Positions 9,405 to 18,077 of a stretch of DNA of 64,000 nt are shown piece after piece. The notes under the pieces are model-generated. The model was not told the origin of the DNA. It did no database searches and saw only the letters and a list, made by a program, of their open reading frames with translations. The number at the start of each line of letters is the position of its first letter. Position 1 is the first letter of the stretch. A program made the position numbers and the translations under genes. Source of the stretch: Opitutaceae bacterium. Its GTDB lineage: Bacteria; Verrucomicrobiota; Verrucomicrobiia; Opitutales; Opitutaceae. Location of the stretch: contig SXSC01000282.1 of the NCBI GenBank assembly GCA_005792355.1, positions 18,187 to 82,186 on the forward strand, given 5' to 3'.

Positions 9405-11939
9405 TTACAGACCCCACGACGCCTTGACGGCGGCGTATTGGACGGCGGTGATGTCGCTGAAGTCGACGCGGCGATACGACATCACCGTCGGGGTGAGCGG
9501 TGGGAAGCGGCCGGTGTTGAAGAACTCATGAAAGCCCCAGAGCCGGGTCGGCGCGCTGTAGTTGCGGATGCTCCAGGGTTCTCCGGCGATGCGGCTCTCG
9601 AACATGGCGACCATCGACCCGCGGATGGCGAACGTCGCGCCCCAGTTTTCGAGCAAGCGTGGAAAGTTGTGCACGCCGCCGCCGCTCATCGTGGTGTTGT
9701 TCTTGTTGGACGGCACCTGGCCGGTGAGCAGCGCCGCGGACATCTCGGTCGCGGCGCCGGCGAATTTTGTGTCGCGGGCGGCGCCCATCGTGCCGGAGGA
9801 ACTGTCATAGGGAATCTTATACGTCGACGTGCTGGCGGCGGTGCCGTCGGTCAGGTTGGTCGAGCTGGGATTGGTGGTCGCCCAGCCGGCAACCCAGCCG
9901 GTGTCGACCCGGAGCGGGCTGAGGGCATCGTTCCAGCCCGAAGATTGGATGTACGTGGTGCCACTGACGGCGTAGGTGGGGTGCGAGAGGATGGTAATCG
10001 CGTCCGCAGCGACAGCGGTGGGCACTTCCGAGGTGCTGGCGATGCCGCCATCGGGATAACGGGCGCTGAACGTCGTGCTGGTTGTGGAGGAATCGATGGT
10101 GCCGTCGGCATTGTAATGACCGAGAATGTAGAGGGCGTCGTTGGTGGTGACGCTCAGCCCTGAAGGGGAGGTGGCGGTGGCGACCCGGCCGCGGCCGTTG
10201 ATCAGGCGCACCCCGGAATCCTTGCGGGTCTCGGCGTCGACGGAGTGGATGTAGATGCCGCCATTCCAAGCCGTGGACGAGAGGCCACCGATGGCGTTGA
10301 TCCCGCTGACCGTGCTGAAGGCGCCGGCATTAGAGGGGGTGCCGGCCGGATTGTAGATTGAGTTGGTCCAGGTGGTCGCAGTGGGGAACGCCGTGTCATA
10401 CACCGTGCTGGAGGTGGCGCCGTAAAAGGTCCGTTCAATCGCCATTTTGAGGCCGACCATATCGATGTCGATCAGCCGGACTGCCTTCGGCACATAGGCG
10501 TTGGTTGACGAACGTGAAGCGCCGAAGTTGAAGTTGGTCCGACGCATGTCGGTCACGGCGGTGGGATTCAACCGGACGATGGCGCGGCCGGTCTGATTGC
10601 CGGTGGTGTTGGCGGTGGTGTTGTTGGTCCCGTAGTCCGGCTGGCCGGGCAGAATCACCTCGGTGCCGGCGTTGGTGAAGGCGCGGAACTTGCCGGCCGG
10701 GAGGCTGACGCTGGTGCCGTTGGGCAGCCGACCGGTGCGGGTGGTGGTGCTGTTGTTCACCACGATGTACAGTCCGCAGCGGGTGGAGTATTTCTGCGCC
10801 TCGACATTAACGTTGTAGCCGGCATCGGCGGACGTCAGCGGCGCCTCGATCATTTTGCGCGCGTCGTTGACCGACTGGTCGACGCCGTCGGCCGGGGTGG
10901 TGTCCTCGACGTAGTCGCCGATCGCGACCGGATTGTAGACTTGGACGCCGTGGGCGCCGGTCATGAGGTTGCCGCCATACGTGGCGGTGGCCCAGAGCCG
11001 GAACGATTCACGGGTGGCGGCGGTTTCCGACGCCTGGTTCCACTTATAGTCGCGCCAGAAGCTGGGCGTCGTGGTGCCTGGGGCGGGCCCCCATGCCGAG
11101 ACAAGTCCGCCGGCAGCGGTGAGGAAGCTGTGTTGGTCGGTATAGGCGGTGATGGTGTCGGTCGCGCCGCTGCGGAACTTGGCGTTGTACTTGACGTCGG
11201 TGGTGTAGAGACCTTTCGCCGTGGTGACCGGACCGACAAAATACAGGTATGATCCGGAACTGCCCCACTTGCGGACGAAGAGCCTGCCGTTGGTGTGGAC
11301 ACCGCCGGCGACGGTCATGTTGCCGCCCGGCCAAAACTCGAGGTCCATGTTGTAGAAGATCGCGTGCGAGAAGAGCGGGGATGCCCGGGCCGACAGGGTC
11401 TGGGTCATGCAGGCGGTGTGAGCGGCACCGGCGGCAGTGGTGGGTGGAACAACGGTGGCCTTGGAGATGACCTTGACGTCAAACCGGAACGCGTAGCGGC
11501 CCTTCAGCGGCTCGTTGGAGTTATTGGGGTCGTTGGGATCGAAGTAGTAGAGGGCGCTGGTCGTGCTGGTGGTGACCGCGGTGATGACGCCGATGATGAG
11601 TTCTGGCGCCGTGGTGCCGGTGGTTGCGATATTGCCGCCACCCCAAAACGTCGTGGTCGGAAGGGTGATGACACCGGAGTCGGTGCCGGTGGTGAACCGC
11701 GCGCTGGTGTAGTCGGACCGGCTGCTCATCAACTGGCGGACTTGGGAGAGACCGTATTCGGAGATGGCTTCCGCGGCGTTGCGGGCCTCGATGCGCATCG
11801 CCTCGCGGTAATTCAGCCGGCGTTCGGTCATCGAGTACGACATCATGCTGGCGACGACCAGGAGCACGCCGAGCGAGATCATCAGCACGGTGCCGAGCGC
11901 GCTGCCGCGCTGGGGATGGGCGGAAGTCTTGATTTTCAT
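9405..11939 (-). CDS. Large PilX/GspK-like minor pseudopilin, cassette A
   Basis: This 844-residue protein starts with a basic leader and a single hydrophobic helix (RGSALGTVLMISLGVLLVV, residues 11-30). It lacks FTLVE and the Glu5 of normal prepilins, as GspK proteins do. After the helix comes 'MTERRLNYREAMRIEARNAAEAI', matching the N-terminal PilX pattern. The rest is a Ser/Thr/Gly-rich extracellular region. It is far longer than classical PilX (about 200 residues) or GspK (about 320). It ends an operon-like trio with the two upstream prepilin genes, spaced by 3 and 12 bases. Its likely role is a tip or scaffold subunit of a type IV pilus/type II pseudopilus; this is inference from order and N-terminus. 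Confidence 0.75.
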   Translation of the reverse strand: MKIKTSAHPQRGSALGTVLMISLGVLLVVASMMSYSMTERRLNYREAMRIEARNAAEAISEYGLSQVRQLMSSRSDYTSARFTTGTDSGVITLPTTTFWGGGNIATTGTTAPELIIGVITAVTTSTTSALYYFDPNDPNNSNEPLKGRYAFRFDVKVISKATVVPPTTAAGAAHTACMTQTLSARASPLFSHAIFYNMDLEFWPGGNMTVAGGVHTNGRLFVRKWGSSGSYLYFVGPVTTAKGLYTTDVKYNAKFRSGATDTITAYTDQHSFLTAAGGLVSAWGPAPGTTTPSFWRDYKWNQASETAATRESFRLWATATYGGNLMTGAHGVQVYNPVAIGDYVEDTTPADGVDQSVNDARKMIEAPLTSADAGYNVNVEAQKYSTRCGLYIVVNNSTTTRTGRLPNGTSVSLPAGKFRAFTNAGTEVILPGQPDYGTNNTTANTTGNQTGRAIVRLNPTAVTDMRRTNFNFGASRSSTNAYVPKAVRLIDIDMVGLKMAIERTFYGATSSTVYDTAFPTATTWTNSIYNPAGTPSNAGAFSTVSGINAIGGLSSTAWNGGIYIHSVDAETRKDSGVRLINGRGRVATATSPSGLSVTTNDALYILGHYNADGTIDSSTTSTTFSARYPDGGIASTSEVPTAVAADAITILSHPTYAVSGTTYIQSSGWNDALSPLRVDTGWVAGWATTNPSSTNLTDGTAASTSTYKIPYDSSSGTMGAARDTKFAGAATEMSAALLTGQVPSNKNNTTMSGGGVHNFPRLLENWGATFAIRGSMVAMFESRIAGEPWSIRNYSAPTRLWGFHEFFNTGRFPPLTPTVMSYRRVDFSDITAVQYAAVKASWGL

Positions 11940-11942
11940 GAT

Positions 11943-12716
11943 TTAGCCCCGGGGGGAGACGGTGAAGTTGTAGGTGTTGGTGGCCGTCGCGTTCTTCACG
12001 TTGATCTGGCTGCCCGTGTGAATAAGCTCACCCTTGAGGATGATGCTGCGATTGTAGAAATTGTAGAAAAGACCCCAGGACTGAAACACGGCCGGGTTGC
12101 TGGCCGGCACTTGCACGAGCGTGGGAGAGAGCACGCCGACCGACTCCAGGACAATCGGGTAGGATGTCGGGTTGCCGATCTCGGGGATCAATCGAAACAC
12201 CGGCAGGAGGGAACTCGGCGTGATGGGCAGGTCGATCTTTCGCACGGCTCCGCGATTGAAGGACTTGCCGCCGGCCGCGGGTGTCGGGGTCGAGGTTCCA
12301 GGTACGCGGAAGTAAATTATCAGTCGCGAGATCTTCCGGTCGTCGGCCGGATCCTTGTAGACGAGCACCATGCAGTCTCCGGAGTACCCGTCGGTCAGCG
12401 ACGTGTCGGTCATCGTGGTGGTGAAGCCTTGGTCCGGATCATTTGGGTCAACCAGGGTGTCGACGGACCGACTGAGGTTGGAATACGATGGGAAGATGCG
12501 AAAGTAGTTCGCATACGTCGCGTTTTCCGTCATCTCCCCCGTGAATTTTCTCAGATCCTTGTTCACGAGAAGTTTTCCGATGTCGTAGTGGTAGACGCTC
12601 AACACCTGAATAAACACCCCGAGAATGCCGGCGGAAACCATGGCAAACATCGTGGTGGAAACGAGAATTTCAACGAGGGTGAAGGCTCGGCGGTGGGATC
12701 GGTTGGGAAATTTCAT
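11943..12716 (-). CDS. PilW/GspJ-like prepilin, cassette A
   Basis: The predicted protein has 257 residues. The type III (class 3) signal sequence is MKFPNRSHRRA followed by FTLVEILVSTTMFAMVSAGIL. Glu5 is present and Ala rather than Gly stands before the cleavage site. The length and the Asp/Tyr/Thr-rich beta domain fit the GspJ/PilW minor pseudopilin class. The predicted start follows directly on the upstream gene (12 bases). It would be cleaved and methylated by a prepilin peptidase that is not encoded in this window. Confidence 0.8.
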   Translation of the reverse strand: MKFPNRSHRRAFTLVEILVSTTMFAMVSAGILGVFIQVLSVYHYDIGKLLVNKDLRKFTGEMTENATYANYFRIFPSYSNLSRSVDTLVDPNDPDQGFTTTMTDTSLTDGYSGDCMVLVYKDPADDRKISRLIIYFRVPGTSTPTPAAGGKSFNRGAVRKIDLPITPSSLLPVFRLIPEIGNPTSYPIVLESVGVLSPTLVQVPASNPAVFQSWGLFYNFYNRSIILKGELIHTGSQINVKNATATNTYNFTVSPRG

Positions 12717-12728
12717 GGCGGCAAGGAG

Positions 12729-13292
12729 TCAGAAGGAAGGCACGACACTACGAATGGTGCGGATCGAGCCGCGGGTCTGCCGCAGGCGGCCGCCGTCGCG
12801 GAAGGAGTAGGTGTAGATCATCGTGATGGACTTGGCGTTCGTGACGTTGGTCGCGGTGCCGGAAAGATCCTTGATCCAGATCCAGATGTTCAGCGTGAGC
12901 GTGTCCGAAGGGTTGACGGCGGGGTATTTGATCACGATCGACTTGTTGTTGTCGACGGCCCCGGTCGGAGTCGCGCCGAGGGCGGGCATGGTCGCGGGCG
13001 GACTGCCGTTGGAAAGCGTGAGCGGGTCGGTGGTGGCCTCGTCGAGCTGGGTGGCGACGGTCACGGTCCCGGAGGCCGGCGACACCGTGAGCGAGTCGTA
13101 GTCCATGCTCTTCATCTGTTCCAGGTAACCTTGCACGATGTTGATCGCGGAATTCTGAAGGATGCTCCCCTCGGAAAGCCGGCGGGTCTGGATAATCATC
13201 GCGAGCAGGCCGCCCATGACGATGGCCATGACGGCCGAGGCCATCATGATTTCGACAAGTGTGAAGGCGTGGCGGCGGCGGTCGGCGGGCAT
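12729..13292 (-). CDS. PilV/GspI-like prepilin, cassette A
   Basis: With the ATG at 13292 (MPADRRRHA-FTLVEIMMASAVMAIVMGGLLAM) the protein has 187 residues and a short basic leader typical of prepilins. The track's GTG at 13352 would add 20 residues. Conserved 'QGYLEQMKSMDYDSL' after the N-terminal helix matches the 'A..I.Q.E.E.MR' region of PilV/GspI proteins in cassettes B and C. This gene opens cassette A. A CCTA-N6-TAGG palindrome lies about 110 bases upstream. Confidence 0.78.
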   Translation of the reverse strand: MPADRRRHAFTLVEIMMASAVMAIVMGGLLAMIIQTRRLSEGSILQNSAINIVQGYLEQMKSMDYDSLTVSPASGTVTVATQLDEATTDPLTLSNGSPPATMPALGATPTGAVDNNKSIVIKYPAVNPSDTLTLNIWIWIKDLSGTATNVTNAKSITMIYTYSFRDGGRLRQTRGSIRTIRSVVPSF

Positions 13293-13400
13293 CCCACTCG
13301 AGCCGCAAGCGAAACGGACGCAGGTTCTGACCAGAGGGCGGGATAAGTTCACGCCGTCAGTATACAGGAAGTTCGGGCATGATAGTAGAGGTCTTTAGCC

Positions 13401-13416
13401 ACCTATAAAAATAGGT
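13401..13416. promoter_or_regulatory. Palindrome ACCTATAAAAATAGGT, candidate operator
   Basis: A perfect inverted repeat (7-2-7 layout) lies between divergent pilin cassette A and the GT-C/TPR gene. It shares CCTA-N6-TAGG with the sites at 7127 and 21727. A second GGCCCTA half-site follows at 13424. The 7-2-7 form is what NarL-type response regulators bind, and such a regulator is encoded at 20879-21577. Confidence 0.45.
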
Positions 13417-13493
13417 CCAAATGGCCCTAATTTCACCGGGTCGACTCCGACGCTGGCATTGCCCGGCGGAGAAAAATCTGCTGATTCGGCGGC

Positions 13494-15305
13494 GTGGCCG
13501 AACCTACCGACCCGTCAACAACGCTGCTTGCCCGGCCCGCGGTGGCGGCGGTGATCGTTGTGGTGGCGGCGCTGCTGGCCTATCAAAATAGTTTCTCGGG
13601 TGCGTTCACCCTCGATGACTTCGATGCGATCAAGGAAAACGCCTCGATCCGGCAACTGTGGCCGCTGTGGCCGGCGCTGTCGCCGCCGTCCGAGGCCGGC
13701 GTGGGCGGGCGACCCTTCGCGAATCTGACCTTCGCGCTCAACTACGCGATGAGCGGCACCGAGGTGTGGAGTTACCACGCGGTGAACCTGCTGATCCACG
13801 CGTCCGCGGCGCTGGCGCTGCTGGGCGTGGTCCGGCGGACCCTGCTGCTTCCCCGCCTGCGGGAACAGGTCGGCGCCGGGGCGGCTCCGCTGGCGCTGGC
13901 GAGCGCCGTCCTGTGGGTGGTGCATCCGTTGCAGACCGCCGCCGTCGATTATCTTTCTCAGCGCACGGAAGTGCTGATGAGCCTCTGCTACCTGCTCACG
14001 CTTTACGGATTCATCCGCGGGGTGGAGGGCGGGGCGAAGGGTTGGGGGGTGTTCGCGGTCGTCGCGTGCACGCTTGGCATGGCCAGCAAGGAGGTGATGG
14101 TGACGGCGCCGCTGATGGTTTTCATCTACGATCGCGCGTTTGTTGCCGGATCCTGGCGCGAGGCGTGGCGGGCGAGGCACGGGGTGCATCTCGCGCTGGC
14201 GGCCACGTGGCTGGTGCTGGCGTACCTGATGATCTCCTCGCCTTTGACGGAGCGCGGGGTCGGGTTTGGCCGGGGAGTCACCACGCTGGAATATGCGTTC
14301 ACGGAGTCCCGCGCGGTGTTGGTTTACCTGGGACTGGCGGTCTGGCCGGGTTCGTTGGTGTTCGATCACGGCTGGCCCTTCCTGACGGCCCGGGAGGCGT
14401 GGCCGTATGCGATCGGGCTGGGTGGCGTGCTCACCGTGGTGGCGTACGCGTGGTGGCGCTGGCCGCGGGCGGGTTTCTGCGCCGCGTGGTTCTTGGTGCT
14501 GCTCGCGCCGTCATCGAGTGTGGTGCCGATCATTCAGCAACCGGTCGCGGAAAGCCGGCCCTATCTGGCGCTGGCGGGGCTGGTCACGCTCGGGGTCTAC
14601 GCGGCTTTCCGGGTGGTCGGACCGCGGATCTGGTTGTGGTGTGGCCTGCTTGCCGTGGCGGGCATCGGACTCACCGCGATGCGCAACCTCGACTACGTCG
14701 ACGAAGTCACGCTTTGGACGGATACGATCGTGAAGCGGCCGAAAAACGCGCGCGCCCACTCCAACCTGGCCGCGGCCCTCGCGCGCCTGAAGCGGATCGA
14801 TGAGGCGGCGGTGCATGCGGGAGCGGCCGTGAAACTGCAGCCCCGATCGTATTTCGCGCGGACCAATCTGGGGGCGGCGCTGCTGCAAGGAGGATTGGTG
14901 CGGGAATCGATTCCGCACTTCGAGGCCGCCCTGCGGGCGCAGCCCCAGTCGTTGATCGCGCACCTGAATCTGGGCGACGCGCTCGTGCAACTGGGCAGGT
15001 TCCCGGAGGCGATGGCCCACTACGAGCAGGCACTCGCGATCAATCCGGAGCAGCCAAAAGTGCATCGCAACTACAGCGTCGCCCTGCGACTGGAAGATCG
15101 GATGGACGATGCGATCGCACACGCCCGGTCGGCGGTGCGGTTCGACCCGGAGAATGCCGACGGGCACTACAATCTCGGCAGCATCCTGCTGCAGGCGAAC
15201 CGCGTCGCCGAGGCGATGCCGTACCTGGAGAAAGCGCTGCGGTTGCGGCCGAATTTTCCCGACGCCATCCGCAATCTCGAGTATGCCCGGAAGATGCTCC
15301 GCTGA
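13494..15305 (+). CDS. GT-C-type membrane protein with C-terminal TPRs (TMTC/PMT-like)
   Basis: This 603-residue protein (GTG start) has about ten hydrophobic helices in residues 14-405. An early extracytoplasmic acidic motif (FTLDDFDAIKEN, about 37-48) matches the catalytic loop of GT-C glycosyltransferases. Residues 415-600 are four to five TPRs ('AHSNLAAALARLKRIDEAAVHAG', 'HLNLGDALVQLGRFPEAMAHYE'). This is the architecture of bacterial relatives of eukaryotic TMTC O-mannosyltransferases. It sits between two pilin cassettes on the opposite strand, and pilins are common O-glycosylation targets, so it may glycosylate Ser/Thr-rich surface proteins. That link is inference. The substrate and sugar donor (probably a lipid-linked sugar) cannot be read from sequence. 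Confidence 0.8.
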   Translation: MAEPTDPSTTLLARPAVAAVIVVVAALLAYQNSFSGAFTLDDFDAIKENASIRQLWPLWPALSPPSEAGVGGRPFANLTFALNYAMSGTEVWSYHAVNLLIHASAALALLGVVRRTLLLPRLREQVGAGAAPLALASAVLWVVHPLQTAAVDYLSQRTEVLMSLCYLLTLYGFIRGVEGGAKGWGVFAVVACTLGMASKEVMVTAPLMVFIYDRAFVAGSWREAWRARHGVHLALAATWLVLAYLMISSPLTERGVGFGRGVTTLEYAFTESRAVLVYLGLAVWPGSLVFDHGWPFLTAREAWPYAIGLGGVLTVVAYAWWRWPRAGFCAAWFLVLLAPSSSVVPIIQQPVAESRPYLALAGLVTLGVYAAFRVVGPRIWLWCGLLAVAGIGLTAMRNLDYVDEVTLWTDTIVKRPKNARAHSNLAAALARLKRIDEAAVHAGAAVKLQPRSYFARTNLGAALLQGGLVRESIPHFEAALRAQPQSLIAHLNLGDALVQLGRFPEAMAHYEQALAINPEQPKVHRNYSVALRLEDRMDDAIAHARSAVRFDPENADGHYNLGSILLQANRVAEAMPYLEKALRLRPNFPDAIRNLEYARKMLR

Positions 15306-15317
15306 ACCGGGCGCCGG

Positions 15318-16949
15318 TCAATAACCCAGCTGCGTCGCGTACCAGGCGCGTTCGGCGGCGGTCTGCAGTTCGCGCCACACGGTGAGAGACCAGGGTTTGG
15401 CGCTGGCGATGCGGGCGAGCGATTCGTCGTAGTGGAAATTCATGTGACCGTTGGAAGTGACGGTCTTCCCGACGAATGAACCGTGAAAGCCGCCAGCGGC
15501 GGCACTGCTGCCGCCGCCGTTGCCGGTGATTGCGGAGTTGGGTGCGAAGATGCAGGCTCGGATGTTTTCGTTGCCGTTGATCGTGGTGTCGGCCGTCGTG
15601 GTGGTGTAGAGCTGCAGCGCGCCCGCCCAGGCGTTGTTGACGTACTTGGTTTTGTTCGAGCCGGTGGTGACCATAATGGAGCCGTCCGTATAAACGAACA
15701 ACGAGGCGGGGGTTGGAATGGGGACGGTGGGAGCGGGGATGGTGATCGTGCCGGCCACCGCTGAGTTTCCGCTGCCCACAATAGTCACTTTTTTCCCGGC
15801 TTCGACGGTAGTGGTTGAGCCGAATGAAGCAGCCACGACAAAATAGTAGTAGCGACCGTCAGCGGTGTTTGCGAGGTCTCCGATGCGCGGCAACGTGGCA
15901 GGCACCGCGCTGCCGATGTTGTAATATTTGTCGAGTGAAGCGGTGGTCGGATAGGCCGGCATCGAGAACTGGTAGCTGAAATTGTAGTTCTTGGTGCCGT
16001 TGACCGTGCCGGTGTTGCCGTAGGCGACTGCCGAGCCCAACGACAGGGTGCCATTCACCACGCCGTTGGCACCAAGGTCGACCGTCCCCGTGAGGTCGGC
16101 GACCGTGGTGTTGGCCCGCGCCCCCGCGACGGTATAAGCGGTCCACGGCCCTGTGAGACTGTTGCTGGGATTCGAATTCCAACTATCCGCCATGGGATTG
16201 CCGTTCCAATTGATGCCGTTTTTCGCCACGACGCCGTTAACAAAGGGACCGTTAAACCGGAGCGTGACCTGGATGATCTTGATCACGGGGGTGCCACTGT
16301 CGTAGGGAGTGATCGTGGATTGGGCCACGATCAGGGGATTCCCGTCGTAGCCGTCGTAGCCGGCGACATAGACCTTGACGCTGCCGGTCGCGTTTTGGTC
16401 GAGCGGGAAGGTGGCGAGGGTGCGCCGGGCGGAACGGACGGTCGCGGACGCGGTTGCCCCGGCGCCGCCGCCGCCGGAGAGAGCCACGGTTGGGGGGGAG
16501 GTGTAAGCCGAACCACCGTTGGTGACGGAGATCGCCGTGACCCGACCACCGGCGACCGTGACCGTGGCCGTGGCTCCGCTGCCGCCGCCGCCGCTGAGCG
16601 TCACGGTCGGCGCCGAAGTGTAACCCGTGCCGCCGCTGCGGACGATGACGGCCGCCAGCTTGGTGTGGTCGCGGGTCCAACCGGACCAGGCGGTGTCCAC
16701 CGCCACGCCGGCGCCCATCTGATTGAAACTCCAGACCGCCTCCTCCAGCCCGGCCTCCACGAGATTGCTCGCGGTATTGGCAAACATAGTACGCTGGGCC
16801 AGTTTCAGTGAATTGGTGCACAGCTTGATGTAGCTGACGAGCGAAACACTGATGATGGCCGCGAGCATCAGCGCCACGATCAGCACGCTGGCGCGGCGGG
16901 GCCGGGCCCGGAGGCCGGAACGCGCGGGCGGTGCGTCGGTCGTGTTCAT
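15318..16949 (-). CDS. Large PilX/GspK-like minor pseudopilin, cassette B
   Basis: The predicted protein has 543 residues. The N-terminus is a basic leader plus the helix RRASVLIVALMLAAIISVSL, then 'NLVEAGLEEAVWSFNQM', the PilX-type start without FTLVE. Residues about 100-175 hold two copies of a glycine-rich module (GGTGYTSAPTVTLSGGGGSG type) that also occurs in the giant protein. Near the C-terminus 'NGHMNFHYDESL' is shared with the cassette C paralogue ('NANFHYDESL'). It overlaps the upstream PilW-like gene by four bases (16946-16949). It probably caps a pseudopilus or pilus tip with its V and W partners. Confidence 0.78.
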   Translation of the reverse strand: MNTTDAPPARSGLRARPRRASVLIVALMLAAIISVSLVSYIKLCTNSLKLAQRTMFANTASNLVEAGLEEAVWSFNQMGAGVAVDTAWSGWTRDHTKLAAVIVRSGGTGYTSAPTVTLSGGGGSGATATVTVAGGRVTAISVTNGGSAYTSPPTVALSGGGGAGATASATVRSARRTLATFPLDQNATGSVKVYVAGYDGYDGNPLIVAQSTITPYDSGTPVIKIIQVTLRFNGPFVNGVVAKNGINWNGNPMADSWNSNPSNSLTGPWTAYTVAGARANTTVADLTGTVDLGANGVVNGTLSLGSAVAYGNTGTVNGTKNYNFSYQFSMPAYPTTASLDKYYNIGSAVPATLPRIGDLANTADGRYYYFVVAASFGSTTTVEAGKKVTIVGSGNSAVAGTITIPAPTVPIPTPASLFVYTDGSIMVTTGSNKTKYVNNAWAGALQLYTTTTADTTINGNENIRACIFAPNSAITGNGGGSSAAAGGFHGSFVGKTVTSNGHMNFHYDESLARIASAKPWSLTVWRELQTAAERAWYATQLGY

Positions 16950-17620
16950 AGGGAGATGTTCCGCATGGTGAAGGAGGCCGAAACCACGTTTTCATTGGCC
17001 GCGACCGTGCCCGAGGCCGCGCCCCGGACATTGATGGAGACCTGAATGTGCTTGGTCGTGCTGTCGCTGACAGTGGTGGCGGGGATGAGGGCGCCGACTT
17101 GGTCATGCCGGGAAAAGGTCAGGCTGGTGACCTTGAGGTTGAGCGCGGCGTTGCCGGTCCGACCGACGAGCAACCGCTGCCCCGCTGGAGGGGTTCCGCT
17201 CCCGGGTGCGACATAGACTTGGCCGGTGGTGGTGCCGTCACCCGGCAGGAGGTAGAACACCTGGTTGGTGCTGTCGTAACCGTACGTCACCTTGTTACTG
17301 GTGGTCGTGTAGTTGTGGGGCACCGTGAGCGTGACCGAGGTCCTGGTGGTGGACACGCCCACCGACCGGGTGGAGTCGGTTGAGGTCATCTCGCTCGCCA
17401 TGCGCGCGTCGATCCCCAGTTGCTCGAACGCCTGGCGCGTTTGCGATTCCATCTGCGCGTAATTTTGCGCCCGCACTCCGCTGCGCAGCAGCATCGTAAA
17501 AGTGCTGAGGACACCGGCCAACACCATCGAGCCGAGCGTGCCTCCAATCAGCATCTCGACCAACGTAAAGCCCGTCGGCGGACGCGGGCGTGCCCGGCGG
17601 CTAGCTTGAAAAATAGTCAT
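16946..17620 (-). CDS. PilW/GspJ-like prepilin, cassette B
   Basis: Starting at the ATG 17620 (MTIFQASRRARPRPPTG) the protein has 224 residues. The cleavage site G/FTLVEMLIGGTLGSMVLAG has Gly-1 and Glu5. 'MESQTRQAFEQLGIDARMAS' follows the helix, closely matching cassette C ('MEGQARKALELFAEDVRQAS'). The track start at 17722 lies deep in the upstream gene and is unlikely. With 17620 the gene overlaps the 3' end of the PilV-like gene by 20 bases, mirroring the 29-base overlap in cassette C. Confidence 0.82.
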   Translation of the reverse strand: MTIFQASRRARPRPPTGFTLVEMLIGGTLGSMVLAGVLSTFTMLLRSGVRAQNYAQMESQTRQAFEQLGIDARMASEMTSTDSTRSVGVSTTRTSVTLTVPHNYTTTSNKVTYGYDSTNQVFYLLPGDGTTTGQVYVAPGSGTPPAGQRLLVGRTGNAALNLKVTSLTFSRHDQVGALIPATTVSDSTTKHIQVSINVRGAASGTVAANENVVSASFTMRNISL

Positions 17621-18068
17621 ACAGCCCGTTTTGCCCATAATAAGTGACGTAGCTCCGCGACAGCGAGCGGCCGTCGTAGCTCCGCCACGTGACCGTGAGC
17701 GTGATCTTGACCATGCCGGCATTCGTCCCGGTGTGCACCGCGGTGGCGGTGCGGGTCATGCCGGTGAAGCGGGCGCCGATATGCGTGCTCGTGAAGGTGC
17801 TGTCGATCGCGACCGCCGTCGCAGTGGCCGGGTAGTTGCCGACCGTGGTCCAGTTGAGCAACCGCATCTTCTCAAATTCGTTTTGCATGATCTGCGCGGC
17901 GTAGGTGATGTTGCGCGCGGTATCGAGCGCGAGAAACGCGCTCTGCATCACGGTGATCGAGGAGGTGAGCGCGAAGGCCATGACCGCGGCGGCGATCCCA
18001 ACCTCAAAAATGGTAAACCCGCGCTGGCGGCGGCGGGACAACGGGCGGGAGGAGAGGTCGCGGGGCAT
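17601..18068 (-). CDS. PilV/GspI-like prepilin, cassette B
   Basis: This 155-residue protein has leader MPRDLSSRPLSRRRQRG followed by FTIFEVGIAAAVMAFALTS (Gly-1, Glu5). 'AAQIMQNEFEKMRLLNW' after the helix and the C-terminus 'YYGQNGLYDYFSS' are shared with the cassette C copy ('MYAKNGLYDYYYTKAN'). It lies 9 bases downstream of cassette C's last gene, so cassettes C and B are probably one transcript. Confidence 0.85.
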   Translation of the reverse strand: MPRDLSSRPLSRRRQRGFTIFEVGIAAAVMAFALTSSITVMQSAFLALDTARNITYAAQIMQNEFEKMRLLNWTTVGNYPATATAVAIDSTFTSTHIGARFTGMTRTATAVHTGTNAGMVKITLTVTWRSYDGRSLSRSYVTYYGQNGLYDYFSS

Positions 18069-18077
18069 AGACGGAAA

